A program made the translations under genes and the position numbers. DNA of 64,000 nt from contig CM059578.1 in assembly GCA_030386875.1 (NCBI GenBank), forward strand, positions 19,701,009 to 19,765,008, given 5' to 3'. Each line of letters starts with the position of its first letter. The first letter of the stretch is position 1. A model generated the notes under the pieces. That model saw only the letters and a list, made by a program, of their open reading frames with translations, was not told the origin of the DNA and did no database searches. Below, in pieces: positions 10,307 through 21,490 of this stretch. This stretch comes from Morinoia aosen (taxonomy: Eukaryota; Arthropoda; Malacostraca; Amphipoda; Talitridae).

Positions 10307-11191
10307 TCATCTCTTTAATTTCGTCAGTAATCCAAACAGTGCGTTTTGGCTTGGTTTTTGGGTGACGTAAGGTGCGCTTTCGTCGAGAGCAGCTGTAAAG
10401 TTCTCGTTGAAGATGGACACTGGAATGTCACCATCATCAGATTGCAATATATTCTGGAATTTGGGGGACCTATTAAGTAGTTTTCCTTGAAATAGTTCCG
10501 CTGAATAGTGCCTTTTCGACCAATAAGTCATTATGCGGCATTTTTGTCTTTCCTTTGCAATATTAATTTCACATTCTATAGAGAGGTGATCGGAAATAGA
10601 AGGTGATATTACTGTACTAAGTATTGCGGTCGGATTATTTGTGATTGCCAGATCGAGGAGAGTTTTAGAGACTCTAGTGATGCATGTCGGTTCTTCGACC
10701 ATTTGTGATAGGCTTAGTTTATACAACAGTTTGCTTAGCTGATTGATTCTGTCCGTTAAGTCAATATTAAAATCTCCGAAAGCAAAGAATGACTTTTTTG
10801 CCTCAAGGATTTCTTTGAAGGTTTCCTCGATGAAATCTAGTGTTAGACTTTGTGGAGACGATGGGTGCCGGTAAAGGCTGCCAATGATTGTGGACTTATG
10901 TTTATGTATTTGCACTTCTAACCAAACCATTTCAATGCCTTCCCAAACCTTATTTGCTTGAAGTGAAGATGTTGAGTACATTTCTTTCACAAAAATACAA
11001 GATCCACTACCTCGGCTGGTTTTAGCGCCATCGTAGCAATATAACACGTAATCAGGAATATTAAAATACGAACTTTGGATTCGTGAATCAAACCACGTTT
11101 CTGAAACACATATTATGTCAATTCCTTCAGTGACAAACATTACCCTGATTTCATCCAATTTACCATTCAGGCTTTGAGCATTTATTTGCAT
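10307..11191 (-). CDS. LINE-A apurinic-type endonuclease domain
   Basis: The 294-codon frame starts MQINAQSLNG and carries the endonuclease-exonuclease-phosphatase motifs in order: INAQSL, VSETW (metal-binding Glu), a SLYRHPSSP block, FGDFNID (catalytic Asp/Asn), TLLDLAITN and ISDHLSIE (catalytic Asp/His). This enzyme nicks target DNA to prime reverse transcription. It is in the same reading frame as the OTU-like module upstream, with no stop from about 11356 down to this ORF, so the annotated Met is probably internal to a longer polyprotein. Downstream the frame breaks before the reverse transcriptase. Confidence 0.88.
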   Translation of the reverse strand: MQINAQSLNGKLDEIRVMFVTEGIDIICVSETWFDSRIQSSYFNIPDYVLYCYDGAKTSRGSGSCIFVKEMYSTSSLQANKVWEGIEMVWLEVQIHKHKSTIIGSLYRHPSSPQSLTLDFIEETFKEILEAKKSFFAFGDFNIDLTDRINQLSKLLYKLSLSQMVEEPTCITRVSKTLLDLAITNNPTAILSTVISPSISDHLSIECEINIAKERQKCRIMTYWSKRHYSAELFQGKLLNRSPKFQNILQSDDGDIPVSIFNENFTAALDESAPYVTQKPSQNALFGLLTKLKR

Positions 11192-11356
11192 TATTTTGAT
11201 TTTACTTATATTAGCACTATTTTTAAAGGTATCAAAGTTACAATCTCGATGTGGTCGTTCCGAGGATTCATCGATCTTCTCTACGTTACCCAGGGTGTGT
11301 GGCCCAGCATCTGCTATGAAAGAAAGTCTACTATTTAACTGGGCAGTGGCAGTTTG

Positions 11357-11803
11357 TCAAGATGAGGTGACTCCAGTCTGATTTTTGCCTAGTGTGATAA
11401 GGGCACTGTAGTGATCGTTTTTACAATGGAGCAGTAGTGGAAGGGTATTATTTTATAACTCTGATGAGGGATCGACTAATATTTTTATAACACAATGATC
11501 CTGTTCATCCAGGATGAGAAGTTTTTGGCCTGTCACATTTAAGATGATTAGTGGTTTAAGGTCTACAGCAGCTTGATCAAAATGTTTGTCGTCAATGTAA
11601 TTATCTATGAGGTTTTGCATGTCTCCACTGTTCTTGTCAACAAACTTAGCGTATGTGCTTTTGTCTGCTTCGCTCTCTGTTTTGATTGCAGTCTTTAAGG
11701 AATGGTAATTCGATTTTGATGCTGGTTGTTTCGCAAGTAGATGAGCTACTGCATGGGAAAGGCAGTGTCTATCGCTTTGGTGGGAATCAGCCCTTTTTTC
11801 CAT
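11357..11803 (-). pseudogene. OTU-like cysteine protease module at the N-terminus of LINE-A ORF2
   Basis: The frame from 11803 reads SDRHCLSHAVAHLL, which resembles the catalytic Asp/Cys block of OTU proteases (D-G-x-C-L..A). About 95 residues later, after PLIILNVTGQKLLILDE, the same frame reads LHCKNDHYSALI, resembling the OTU catalytic histidine block (HY followed by a hydrophobic). A TAA at 11453-11455 and a TGA at 11357-11359 interrupt the frame; beyond them it stays open in phase into the endonuclease. The arrangement is OTU then endonuclease then reverse transcriptase. The family call is from motifs and spacing only. An alternative is another papain-fold cysteine protease. Confidence 0.6.
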
Positions 11804-11829
11804 GATCGTTTCAATTCATCCATTGTGGA

Positions 11830-13560
11830 ATTCATCCGTTCATAAATGGGGGGGAGACGTTTTTTTCGTACTTTTTACATCATTAAGAGGTTCTGAGAGG
11901 TGCGGGGGATTTACGTTTTTCTGGCTCTAAATTGGCCGGCTGTGGTGATTTCTTGTATGGGGTTTGCAGAGAACTGAGAAATGCTAGTGTCATTTCTATT
12001 TTTCTGGTGATGATTGTGCATGCAGTTGAATGGTGGATTTTCCATCGATGGTTGACTGTAATTTTGCAGCGATTTCTCTCTTTCTGTTGATTTCACTGCT
12101 TCCGAGTATGTGATTGGATGTTGATTTATACTCGTGTCTGAGAGGAGCTTTTCATCCTGTGTATCAGCATTGGATAGCAATGATAACCTATTTTTTGTAG
12201 GCACTCCTCAATTGTTTGCGGCAGAGGGAGGAGAGGGCTCGTTATGTGAGAGCAAACATAGGGAGGAGAGGGTTTGTTATATGAAGGCAAACATCGGTTC
12301 ATGCTGCTGAAAGTTTCACGTGGAAAGGCTGTCAACTTATAACAATCATTTAACTCATTCTGCTGCTTTGCATAATCATTAGAGTATCCAATTTCTTCAT
12401 TCAGGTCTTGGGAGTTTCTGACACAGGAGATAAAACGTGATGTTAGTCTCAAAGGCGATCTTAGAGCAATTTGTTGGAGAAAATGATGCGCGTCTTCTCG
12501 CGTAATAGGCCAAGTGCGGATATTGCTGTAAACTTCATTAACAGTAACAGTTTTTGCATTTACCCGCAGCGGAAACAGTTTAAGACCAATTTTTCTGCAC
12601 AGACTCGATGCCATGTACAATTGCTGACCACTGCAGGCACTCACCACATAAATATGAGAACAAACATTCTTTGTCATGAGTTTTCTAACTTGGTAAGGTT
12701 ATGGGACGAGAGGCTCAAACCTTTGAAACTAATTATATAGTTCCTAAAAGGAGGTGCGCGTACAATCTCATCATAGAGATCATTGAGACGTTCAGAAGTT
12801 ATAGTTTGTGTTTTGCATGCGCTATCAATGTCATCTCTTTTGATTTTTGTGAGACTATTGTCTCCAACGAGAAAAGTGCCTAGAGAGGATTCCGCATTTG
12901 GATGGTTACTCGCACCTACCACCGGCGTAAAATCATGACCGCTAATACGATAATTTAAAGCAAGAAGCTGTTCTGTAATCATTTGAATATATGATACAGT
13001 TGAAAAAATCGACACTGAGCTTGGGGGACAATTTTGTCTCATAGCTTTATTGAGAAATGCAGCAGTAAGAGACAGCGTGTTAATTATTTCGTGAATAGTT
13101 TGGGAACTAGTAATTTAAAGAGGGTGTAAGTATCCATCAAAAGCGGTTACAGGTCTGTTTGTATTGTTCTCCACTGAAAATCTAACGTTATCCTCGCAGT
13201 TTACGCTCTGTGGTACTTTACTGTTAGTGTCAGCTGCTGCGTATGCTTTTCAAACCTAACTCCGCCGCCTGAAAGGCCTGCACACAATTCATCATTAAAA
13301 TTATCCCTTTCACTTTCTGACTGGTCGCTCACTTGTAAAATTTCATCGCGTTCTAACGATGACGTTGGTGTTTGTGTCTTCGTCGGTGGTGAACAATTTT
13401 GAGCTTTCTCAGTGACGCAGGGCAGGGGAGATGTCGCCATGACGCAATCGTTGGGACGAGACGAAGGAGCTGGCGGTGGTGCTGTGACAGCTCCCGCAGT
13501 GATGAGGAAGACAGCAAGATGATTTAAAATGTTTTCTTTCAAGTATTTTGCCTGTGGCAT
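11830..13560 (-). pseudogene. LINE-A ORF1 (gag-like), fragmented
   Basis: Successive minus-strand pieces (13560-13201, about 13100-12674, 12677-12126, 12204-11911) lie in different frames, so at least three frameshifts break the ORF. The first piece begins MPQAKYLKEN and is Ser/Pro-rich. The second includes GTFLVGDNSLTKI, which could be a diverged SGNH-esterase block I as found in ORF1 of some CR1-like elements; I do not see the remaining blocks clearly. No zinc knuckles are visible. Function is presumed RNA binding or chaperone-like by position. Confidence 0.5.
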
Positions 13561-13788
13561 TATGGAAAATAGATGAGTTACCCCCCACTCAAAGTGTCAA
13601 CGCTAATCGTTCACGCGTGCATTTAATTTAGATAGCCCTCAAGTTTCCATTTGTATTTTGTTTCGATGACCTAACATTAGTTTGATTATTTAGCTAAGTA
13701 GCACGAATATTTTACATGTATTTGCTGTCTTGGGCAATTGCTCATGTTTGTACGCTCTGTTTTTACGAAAGGAAATAGATCATTGTCT

Positions 13789-14060
13789 TTACTGATGTAT
13801 CCATGTTATGGCGAGCATAGTCCGCACAGTCAGTGAGCAAGTAAATGCGCCTAAAGCGAGAGCAAGTGGGCGGGCCTTGCGCCTCTTTTTACTGTTCAAG
13901 TGCTCACTCAATGATCGTGTCAACAGGCCTTTAGGAGGACAAACTATGTTATATAGTTTTGTCGCAAGGGAAGACAACTGTCTGTGTTCGGCGAATCAGG
14001 GATTACCCTGGAAAGCCCTAGTGGAACCACACAGCGTAGACGGTTGTGCGTCTTCCTAAC
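13789..14060. other. Stretch between LINE-A and the Penelope relic
   Basis: GC is higher than in neighbours and both strands stay open for 60-80 codons, but no motif is recognised. It may be the 5' leader of LINE-A or flanking sequence of the Penelope relic. Confidence 0.25.
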
Positions 14061-14074
14061 TTGGCCGTCGCAGT

Positions 14075-15890
14075 TCAGCAAAAGCAGAAATTTCTTTTCT
14101 GTTGCTCTAGCGGACTGATTACGGCGTAGGCGGCACCCTTACGAGCTTCAGGAAGGGCAGCTGCCTGGAAAAGCCAGTGCCCAGGAAAGCTAGACAGCCC
14201 CAGTCCTCGAACCCACACGTCGACCCGAACGACGGTATCGATAGTGGGCAAGCAAAACCCAGTACGGAAGCTTCGATCTCGATGCTCTGCCACTCTGATA
14301 TAGGAATTTCGTGACGTTATGCCGACGTACGAAGATGTGCAATGCATACAATTATATGAGTAAACCAAAGACGCTCGCATACCCCTAGGAAGCGTATATT
14401 TGTACAAAAAAACTTAAAATATTTAACCAGAGTGACGCGGAATGTTCAATTATGGAAATACTTCGCACACAGTTATTTTAATTCACAGGACAGATTCTCA
14501 GACGGTGCTCCATGATACGAAAATGAACTGTACAAATAATTTTATCGTTTTCTTCTACAGCTTCTGACGCGTATTGTCTTGAGAGAAATTTATTAATTTA
14601 GAAATTAAAAACACCCTGCGAAACCCATTAACTCTAAAATATGCGCGTAAAAATTCAAATTGACAATGAACATACCTATTTGAAAGCTGAACATACTTTG
14701 TAACCCCAGTTGATCAAAGATTAGGTTTAATATATTTTGGAATTTGAACAAAAACTGAAGAAACTGAGGCCTAATCCTTTAAAAGTGGGCTTACGATACA
14801 CCGATGTCTAAAACTGATTTTGTCTCTTGTCACGAGACCGTCTAAGAAGACCTAAGTGTCATTCCTTTCCACTTCCACGACAAACTTAATTGATTTATGC
14901 TTACAATTAAGGTAGTTCAAAACTGTTCCACGTGTGATGGAAGGTGTCAGGGAAATTTTCTCTAGGACGTCTGTGAATCACATCTCGGCGCGACCCGTTT
15001 ATCCGTAAATTGTAATTTTCTTTGAGCGGGGTGAAACTGAATACAGTTGTGTCTTGTCTGCCGTACCATTCAGTAAGTATGGTAATTTGCTAGCATTTTC
15101 GAATATTTATTTGACTTATTTTTGGCACCTAATGAATTTTTTTTGAGATTTGAAATCATAAAAACTTTGTCACTGGTCACTATCATAAAGTTGCCAATGT
15201 CTTCTCTCCGTTGTTTCAGGTTGGATTATTAGGTCTGGCCTGCCTAGTACCACACTGTGTTACTTTTATTTTTGGCTAGGAATCTGAAGCAAACGTTGAA
15301 TCTAGAAATCCCAGTAATATCCTATAAACTCGATTTTTCTTCTAAAATTCTTCCTGTTCATCCGATTAGTAACTATTTATTCACTTATTCATTTTGAATT
15401 GTCGTCAGTTATTTATTTCTTTCATAATAATTATATAATTGAAGTCTTCTGTTTATTTTACCTTGATCCCCACTTACTAAAGAACCTGGTACCCTGACAG
15501 ATGGCTTTAAAGAACAAAAGTGTCGTCCATGCACCGATTGAAGAATACAGGCTTAAAGTCAGAAGAGCTTTCATCAAACCATTCCCTTTCATGAAAGTAC
15601 ATAAAAATGTTGGCAAGTGATGGTGCTGAAGGGAGTCCCATAGCCAGGCCGTTTAGACCGCGCAGCCCCGCAAAAGAAGAACCTGACACATTCCAGTTAA
15701 GACAGACTTTTCGATTCTGAGTTTGTTGACTCATTTAGCCTGCCTAAAAATTTATTTATTTCATCTTCAACTTTTAGTACTACAGAGTGCGTAACAAGGA
15801 ACTGGAATGGGTGGAGGCGGCATCGCTCTTTTTTGCCAGTCAAGAGAGTGGAGCCACATCTGCCGTCCCAAGCCCCGCCCACCCAGCGTT
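14075..15890 (-). pseudogene. Penelope-like element PLE1: reverse transcriptase and GIY-YIG endonuclease relic
   Basis: Minus-strand order: GLAMGLPSAPSLANIFM followed by FKPVFFNRCMDDTFVL (15507-15734), the palm and DD motif of Penelope-type reverse transcriptase; near 14790-14935 a decayed frame with KHKSIKFVVEVERND and VFLDGLVTR, the typical FTxExExxxxLPFLD block; and at 14270-14407 SLVYSYNCMHCTSSYVGITSRNSYIRVAEHRD, the GIY-YIG endonuclease core (YVG, Arg, Glu-His). Stops and frameshifts occur throughout, and the thumb region is poorly preserved. It is inactive. Confidence 0.85.
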
Positions 15891-16173
15891 TGTCTCTAGC
15901 AGTGGAGGGGTCCCACCACCTCCAACATCAGGGGCTGAACAGCGCGCTTACATAATACTTAAATGTGAAAACTTATGCCTGAATCTTCTTGCAAGTACTA
16001 CTGCACTTATACTGAATGCATGAACGCGGCATATTGAAAAAGTTATCCTTGAACGCAGCATGGATAGACAGCGTCCTTCCACACTGATTGCCAGAAACGA
16101 GCTGCGACCCTTAGGAATGTTTTTTTGTGCTGTTATATATGTTTCATACCAATAATTACTGCGCACCTACTCC

Positions 16174-16215
16174 GTTAAACCCGTATGAGACGGTGGCAAA
16201 AAGTGGCACTAACGA
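16174..16215. repeat. Harbinger-type terminal inverted repeat
   Basis: Starting GTTAAACCCGTATGAGACGG, this segment matches the reverse complement of 42801-42828 at the right end of the Harbinger element, in about 20 of 24 positions. It is followed by the start of a decayed element that reappears as transposase exons at 19595 and 20296. It therefore probably marks the left terminus of Harbinger relic 2. Confidence 0.5.
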
Positions 16216-16439
16216 GTGCGAAAGATGCGCTCTCTTCTTCGAAGTCATGGCGGCAGCCGTCACCAGCACACTGCAGTGTTATAACTTCACTATCAAACAC
16301 TTCATCAATCATGAACACACTAAAACGCGAACAAAAACACAAACTTTTCCGAATCGTGTCCAGACGTCCAGACTATACGCTTTCAGCGGAGAGAAGTTGT
16401 TCGCGAGCAACATGTAAACAAACAATACTGCTTCCCAAG

Positions 16440-17129
16440 TAAGTTTTAGTCAATTGATGCATATAATTGGTAAATTTAATTTGTTGAGAATTAGTAACCA
16501 TAATTTATCTGTGAGGGCATGTGTGAACAGAAAATATTAAGAATCGCTGATGTAATATGAGAATATTTAAAATACTATCAGTGTTACAGTGGTAAGATGA
16601 GATCAGCTGATGTCCTTGATCATTTTCAATGCTCTTCATTAAGTTTAAATTTATGGACTTGAGCTTAAAACTTTAAAACATGCTCCTTCTCTGCCAATAG
16701 AATGTTTTTTTCACATTTTGTGACTTAAATTTTCTATAAGAGGTGAAAAATGCTCATATTTTTTAATTTTGTCAGAAAATATTTCTACAATATTTGAAGT
16801 ACTTTTCCAAAGTTATTTAATATTTTTCTGTTCAATTAAGCCAACAATTTATTTCAAAAATTTAAAATTTAGCTTATGCATTTTATTGGTGTCTTAAACT
16901 ATATGTAGTATCCTTACATTCTGTGCACATTTTTGAAGCATCCATTGCTCAGTCAAGCATACCAGAATGTATTTTTACTAATGCGCAATAAATTTTTGTG
17001 TGCTTTTCTGTGATATTTTTCTGAGAATATTGTTAACACCTAGATCTCTTATAACTACTAAACATATCTAAGAAATAGTTCTAAGGGAATAATCTGAGAA
17101 CTCAAAGCTGAATGCCAAGCAGGCCATTT
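16440..17129. other. AT-rich interval, no gene seen
   Basis: AT-rich sequence with frequent stops in all frames. It probably represents decayed transposon interior between the Harbinger-type terminus at 16174 and later insertions. Confidence 0.4.
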
Positions 17130-17285
17130 TTATTTTACCGTTCATCTAACGTGGGACAAAAAGCTCTCTCAGTTTCTGGAGCTTTTTTGTGGAACAAGCT
17201 TCCCCAGCATATCAAAAACTCTAAAACTGGAAAAGAATTTAGAATAAATGTGTCACGTCATTTTGCATCTCTGTCATAGGGCCTG
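17130..17285 (+). pseudogene. LINE-A ORF2 C-terminal fragment (copy A4)
   Basis: The plus strand reads YRSSNVGQKALSVSGAFLWNKLP followed by an IKN...EFRINVSRHFASLS ending and a stop, matching the last ~50 residues of LINE-A ORF2. It is an isolated, 5'-truncated piece and its 3' flank does not continue the long LINE-A 3' region, so it belongs to a related subfamily, together with A3. Confidence 0.75.
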
Positions 17286-18620
17286 CAGCATTTCGGTATG
17301 AACTTCCCATCTATCAGAAATTTAATTTTCCTGAAATTTCTGTTAGAAATTCAGAAACTATTTCATTTTACGTTTGCTAAGCGGTTCGTATATTCATCTT
17401 ACTTATTTCTGTCGACAACAATGAGCAGCACAGCCGTCAGTTCAATGCAGCAGAACGAGCGTTCTTTCCATAATTAAGAGTATTTCCTCATCTTTATTTT
17501 GTTATTTCTTTCTCTTTTCTGTATTAATATTTAACGTCCGTATGACAAATATACCATGAAATACATTTTGTGTGTACACCAATAAACAGGTTTGTAGATG
17601 TGAGGGTTGGGCAAAGTTCATAATGAGTTAAATTTTGGCTAACGTTGTCTCGCTATTTCAGAATCATTCCCGAAGATGTTTTCAATCGATTTTCGGCTGA
17701 GCTAGGGAGAAGGGGGTAATTTAAGCAATGCATTTAGTCTTTTTATTTTTATTTTTTCGTGCGTTCAGCGCACACTAGCACTGAACTTTCAAATCGGAAA
17801 AACTCTAAATTTCTGTAATTAAATTTATCACTTAGGAGCAAAGTCTAATCTACGTATATGTGCCAAATTTTGTGAATATTCTCCATTCAGATGTGATATC
17901 CGGCCTCAATGTTTCTCCATTTTATCCCACGTACACATGTCCGTATAATGCTGAAGAGTTGTGTTGCTTCTTGACTATAACCTGATTTTTTCTTAAAAAA
18001 TTTCTGTGAAGAAATTAAAAACCGGTTCATTTTTATGTTTTTCTAAGTCTTCTTTTCCTTTTAGTTTTTTTTTGCGAAAAATTTCTTAGAATTACAGTGA
18101 GCTCAACTGTCATTTTCTGTGTAGTAGATGGTAGGTTTCTTTTATCTTTTATTGTATATATGTATTTTTTTTCTTCTAATATTTCATTTTCAATAGGTAT
18201 ATATATTAATATGTGTGTGTACGTGTGTAGGTATATATATGTATCTACATATATAGATATACATGTCTCTATTTCATTTCTTTATGCTAAAACCATCCGG
18301 TTAATAAATTTTATTGCACTAGCGAAATGATTCAAAAATAGATCTATCACTTCCCCAGAGGGCGTTCCTGTGAATCGGATTAATGTCATATATAATTAAT
18401 GAAATAAAGTGCAATTTGAGCATATGAATCGTAGTAAAATTATCCTTCTGACCGTATGTTGAACAAGCTTTGAATTTTGATATTGAGTATATATTTGTTT
18501 ACCCATTTCTACCAATATTTTGTAGATATTTGTTAATCATGAGTGGTAACTGGCTAACACTGTATCTCTATTTTATCCCATGTACCCATGTCCGCATGAA
18601 GTGGTGAATATCGAGATGAT
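17286..18620. other. AT-rich non-coding stretch
   Basis: No gene is recognised. It includes T-rich patches and a TA/GT microsatellite around 18190-18270. Short open frames here are AT-driven. Confidence 0.45.
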
Positions 18621-18703
18621 ATGAACTATGTTTTTGGTGGTGATAGGGCTTTGCATATTTTTAGGGCATATTTTTCATTTCCCATTCAACTACCCTTGAC
18701 AGA

Positions 18704-19143
18704 GTTAGACTATTGGCACGCCACGTATGGTTTGTCTATTAGTACGCCTCGTATATTTTGTCTATTAATCTGCCTCGTATGGTCTATCTATTTGTACACC
18801 TCTGATAGCTTGTCTAGCTATTAGTACACCTCGTATAGTTTGCCTATTATTATGTCTCGTATGGCTTATCTATTTGTACACCTCGGATGGTTTGTCAATT
18901 AGTACTTCTAGTATAGAACTTTTGTTAGACTACTAGCACACCACGAATGGTTTGTCTATTAGTACGCCTCGTATATTTTGTCAATTAATATACCTCGTAT
19001 GGTCTATCGTCTTGTACACCTCTGATAGTTTGTCTATTAGTACACCTCGTATAGTTTGTCTATTATTATGCCTCGTATGGCTTATCTACTTGTACACCTC
19101 GGATGGGTTGTCATTTAGTACTCCTCGTATGGAACATTTGTTT
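18704..19143. repeat. Satellite-like array: 26-bp units in a 220-bp higher-order repeat
   Basis: The segment is built of ~26-bp units of the form TATGGTTTGTCTATTAGTAC(GCCTCG). Two successive 220-bp blocks (18704-18923 and 18924-19143) match each other position for position better than adjacent 26-bp units do, which defines a higher-order repeat of about eight units. It lies inside the decayed Harbinger relic 2. Confidence 0.85.
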
Positions 19144-19594
19144 TAGGATGTCCTATATTTAGAAATTTTTAAAAGCCAATATGTTGGCATGTATCTCATG
19201 TGACAACTTGGAAATACACATTTTTTTCTTCTTTTTCTTTCTTTTTTCTTATATTGAATTTTTTTTTTTGCTTGTTGAGGACCATAATTTTTTAGTTCAT
19301 TTTCATTTATGTCAGCACCTGTTCACTGACATATTTCATGAAAAGTATGACTGTGGAATGTAGGTTATCCATGTATATAATTTTATGCATAAAATCTGTG
19401 TATAAAAATATAATCCGTGTATGAAATATAATACGTATATAGAAAACAAAAGTATAATAAGTATTCTGAGTTATTGTTAGACATCTCAAGTTGATTATAA
19501 ATAATTTGCTCCTATTCACGACCCATAACAATTATATCTCACAAATTTTGATGCTAGTACATAATCATTTTTATGTGTTCCTCATGTGTGGATT

Positions 19595-20435
19595 ATTTTT
19601 CACAGGTGGCTGCCACGAGGTGATTCATGCACTTCTCTACAGTATTTGACAAGAATATTAAATGCAGTCGCTCTCTTTCATACCTGAAACTTGTGAGGCC
19701 ATCTATACTCTACTTAAGGATGAAAACATGAAGGTATGCATCCCATTGCGGTGTTGGGTTCAAATATCACTTTGCAATGAGTATTGTAATGTTCTTCAAA
19801 TAGAAAACTAATTTTTCTGGAATATTGAAACCATTGAGAAATTTGCAGTAGGTTGAAATCCCTTGAAATATGGTAATGAAATGAGTTAAGTGACCCACGT
19901 ATCATCATAAATACGGTAATGACTTGGTACAATAGCAGAGCTGAGCACTATGTTTTTGCTACACTGTCTGGTCTTGGGGTGCTACTTGAATTGATGAACT
20001 CTCGCACAAAAAAGTAGTGATTTGCAAAGTACATATATATATATTTCAATTTTTCTTTTAGTTGATTGTAACCTACTACGATTAGAACTACTTTGAAACC
20101 AAACTAGTTCCATTATTTGTGAACTTTCAGGTGCATGAGCAAAATGTATATTGCGTGATATCTAGGGGAATCTACATAACCACTGTTTTCTTCCAGTAAT
20201 ATTGTTCACATCTCATGAAACGATAATGCATAAACCATCAAAAAATTTTGAGGTGGACTTCCATCTGTAATTTCCTCTGTTGTACTCTATTACAGACTCC
20301 ACAAACTCAAGCAGAGTGGGAATCAGCAGCCAGTGATTTCTACCTGAAGTTGAACTTCCCATACATCTTCTCAAACTTCATGAACTCTTCTCTAGAGATT
20401 GCATGCCACTTTAGTGCCACTACGATGGAGTGAGA
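19595..20435 (+). pseudogene. PIF/Harbinger transposase relic 2, two exon fragments with retained intron
   Basis: About 19600-19733 reads, with frameshifts, FLATGDSYTSLQYLTRI-like then PETCEAIYTLLKDENMK, ending at a GT donor (19734). At 20296, after TTACAG, the frame resumes TPQTQAEWESAASDFYLKLNFPY. Both pieces align with exon 1 end and exon 2 start of the Harbinger transposase at 38606-41438, and the intron is at the same position. Downstream of NFPY the catalytic core is lost. With the terminal repeat at 16174, the original element probably spanned 16.2 to 20.4 kb or more. Confidence 0.75.
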
Positions 20436-20439
20436 AGAG

Positions 20440-21317
20440 AGAGCTCCTTGGGCTGGCAGCAGCGGTGGGCGCCACGACTGTGTGCTGCTCCGCGATGGGG
20501 CTGATGCTCTGTGATGTTGTGCTGCCGTGCCGTGGAGGCTAGACTGCTGCTGCGTCCTAGAGCGATCATGAGCTATTGGCCGCCTCGACTACCTACATCG
20601 GCAATTCACAGATAGCGATCCCGTGGACTTCCTGCAGACGACCGCAACGGTACCAGAGACTTCAGAACCAGTTCGCTTTTGAGGTGGGTCGCAGTGACGT
20701 GTAACGCTGGGTTCGGTCGACCACTTCTTTTGAGAATTTTCAGTCAAAAATTTCTGTCCACTCTATCCCTTTCCATAATTTCAATGTTGGTTGGACTGGA
20801 GTTTGGGGTCTTCAACGAGAAGAGATTAAGCTTTATCTACACATGTTAGAATGTCAATTATCATTTTAAACACTTTCTTGTATTCAAACTACTCTTATTA
20901 TTGTAATAATCCTTTGATTTTAAGGGACCTATGATTCAATCTGAAAGGTATTTTGCAAAGTAAACGCTGCTATAGTATCGTTAATGTATTAATTTATAAA
21001 CAGCTAAAATATTGCTACGTGTTGAATTTGAAAACTAACAGTACACAAAAAAATATGTTTTTCTTGAATTATATACTTGACTCCTCTTTACTTGAAATTA
21101 TCCATTTCCTTGGGACCTTGTTTGACGTTAATGTTTGTTCACAGCCCAAGCTCGACCTTCCTTTCGTTTTCGCCGGTGGGCCAGCCGTGGTCCTGTCCTG
21201 CGCTGCCAAACCTTACTGGTTTGGTTTTCCACGACTGGCGAGGGGCATTTGCACTACTGGTGTAAATGATTCATGATTTTACAATACTATCAAATTATAA
21301 TGCACTGGTGTTCAAAT
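20440..21317. other. GC-richer block then AT-rich sequence, unassigned
   Basis: Positions 20440-20720 are much more GC-rich than the surroundings (CTGCTGCG, GCCGTGCC words) but have no long open frame. The rest is AT-rich. No homology is recognised. Confidence 0.3.
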
Positions 21318-21490
21318 TCTTTCCTTCACCTGTCATCATATCATCATGCACATTGGTTTTTCAAATGCTTTATAACTGACATCAGGATACAATGACGGTT
21401 ACCTGGTCAAGGCGGTACCCATTTCTGACACCTGGGTTGGGTGTATCGGAGTTCTCTCCTTCCCCAATGGGGAGAAATCAACACATGGTG
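21318..21490 (-). mobile_element. tRNA-derived SINE family S, diverged copy 1 (body only)
   Basis: The blocks ATTGG.TTTTCAAATGC.TTATAACT, GGTCAAG..GGTACCCATTTC.GACACCTGGGT and the CC-AATGGGGAGA region match SINE copies at 31868-32100 and 35008-35300. This copy is the most diverged and lacks both the tRNA-like head and the repeat tail. Confidence 0.65.

Larger units (their letters stand above)
6484..13600 (-). mobile_element. LINE-A: CR1-like non-LTR retrotransposon, near full length
   Basis: On the minus strand the order is a degraded ORF1 (13560 to about 11830), an OTU-like protease module (11803-11357), APE-type endonuclease (11191-10307), reverse transcriptase (about 10010-8388), and a ~1.9-kb 3' region ending near 6484 in a short T/CTTT-rich tail rather than poly(A). 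A second, 5'-truncated copy on the plus strand (45633-47745) shares the end of ORF2 and the whole 3' region, which shows that the long 3' sequence is part of the element. Numerous frameshifts and stops make this copy inactive. Clade assignment (CR1-like, Jockey superfamily) rests on endonuclease plus reverse transcriptase, no RNase H and a microsatellite-like tail. Confidence 0.85.

Noticed and set aside
18704..19143. Regular spaced repeats resembling a CRISPR array
   Set aside because: Units are contiguous without unique spacers, and the DNA is eukaryotic.
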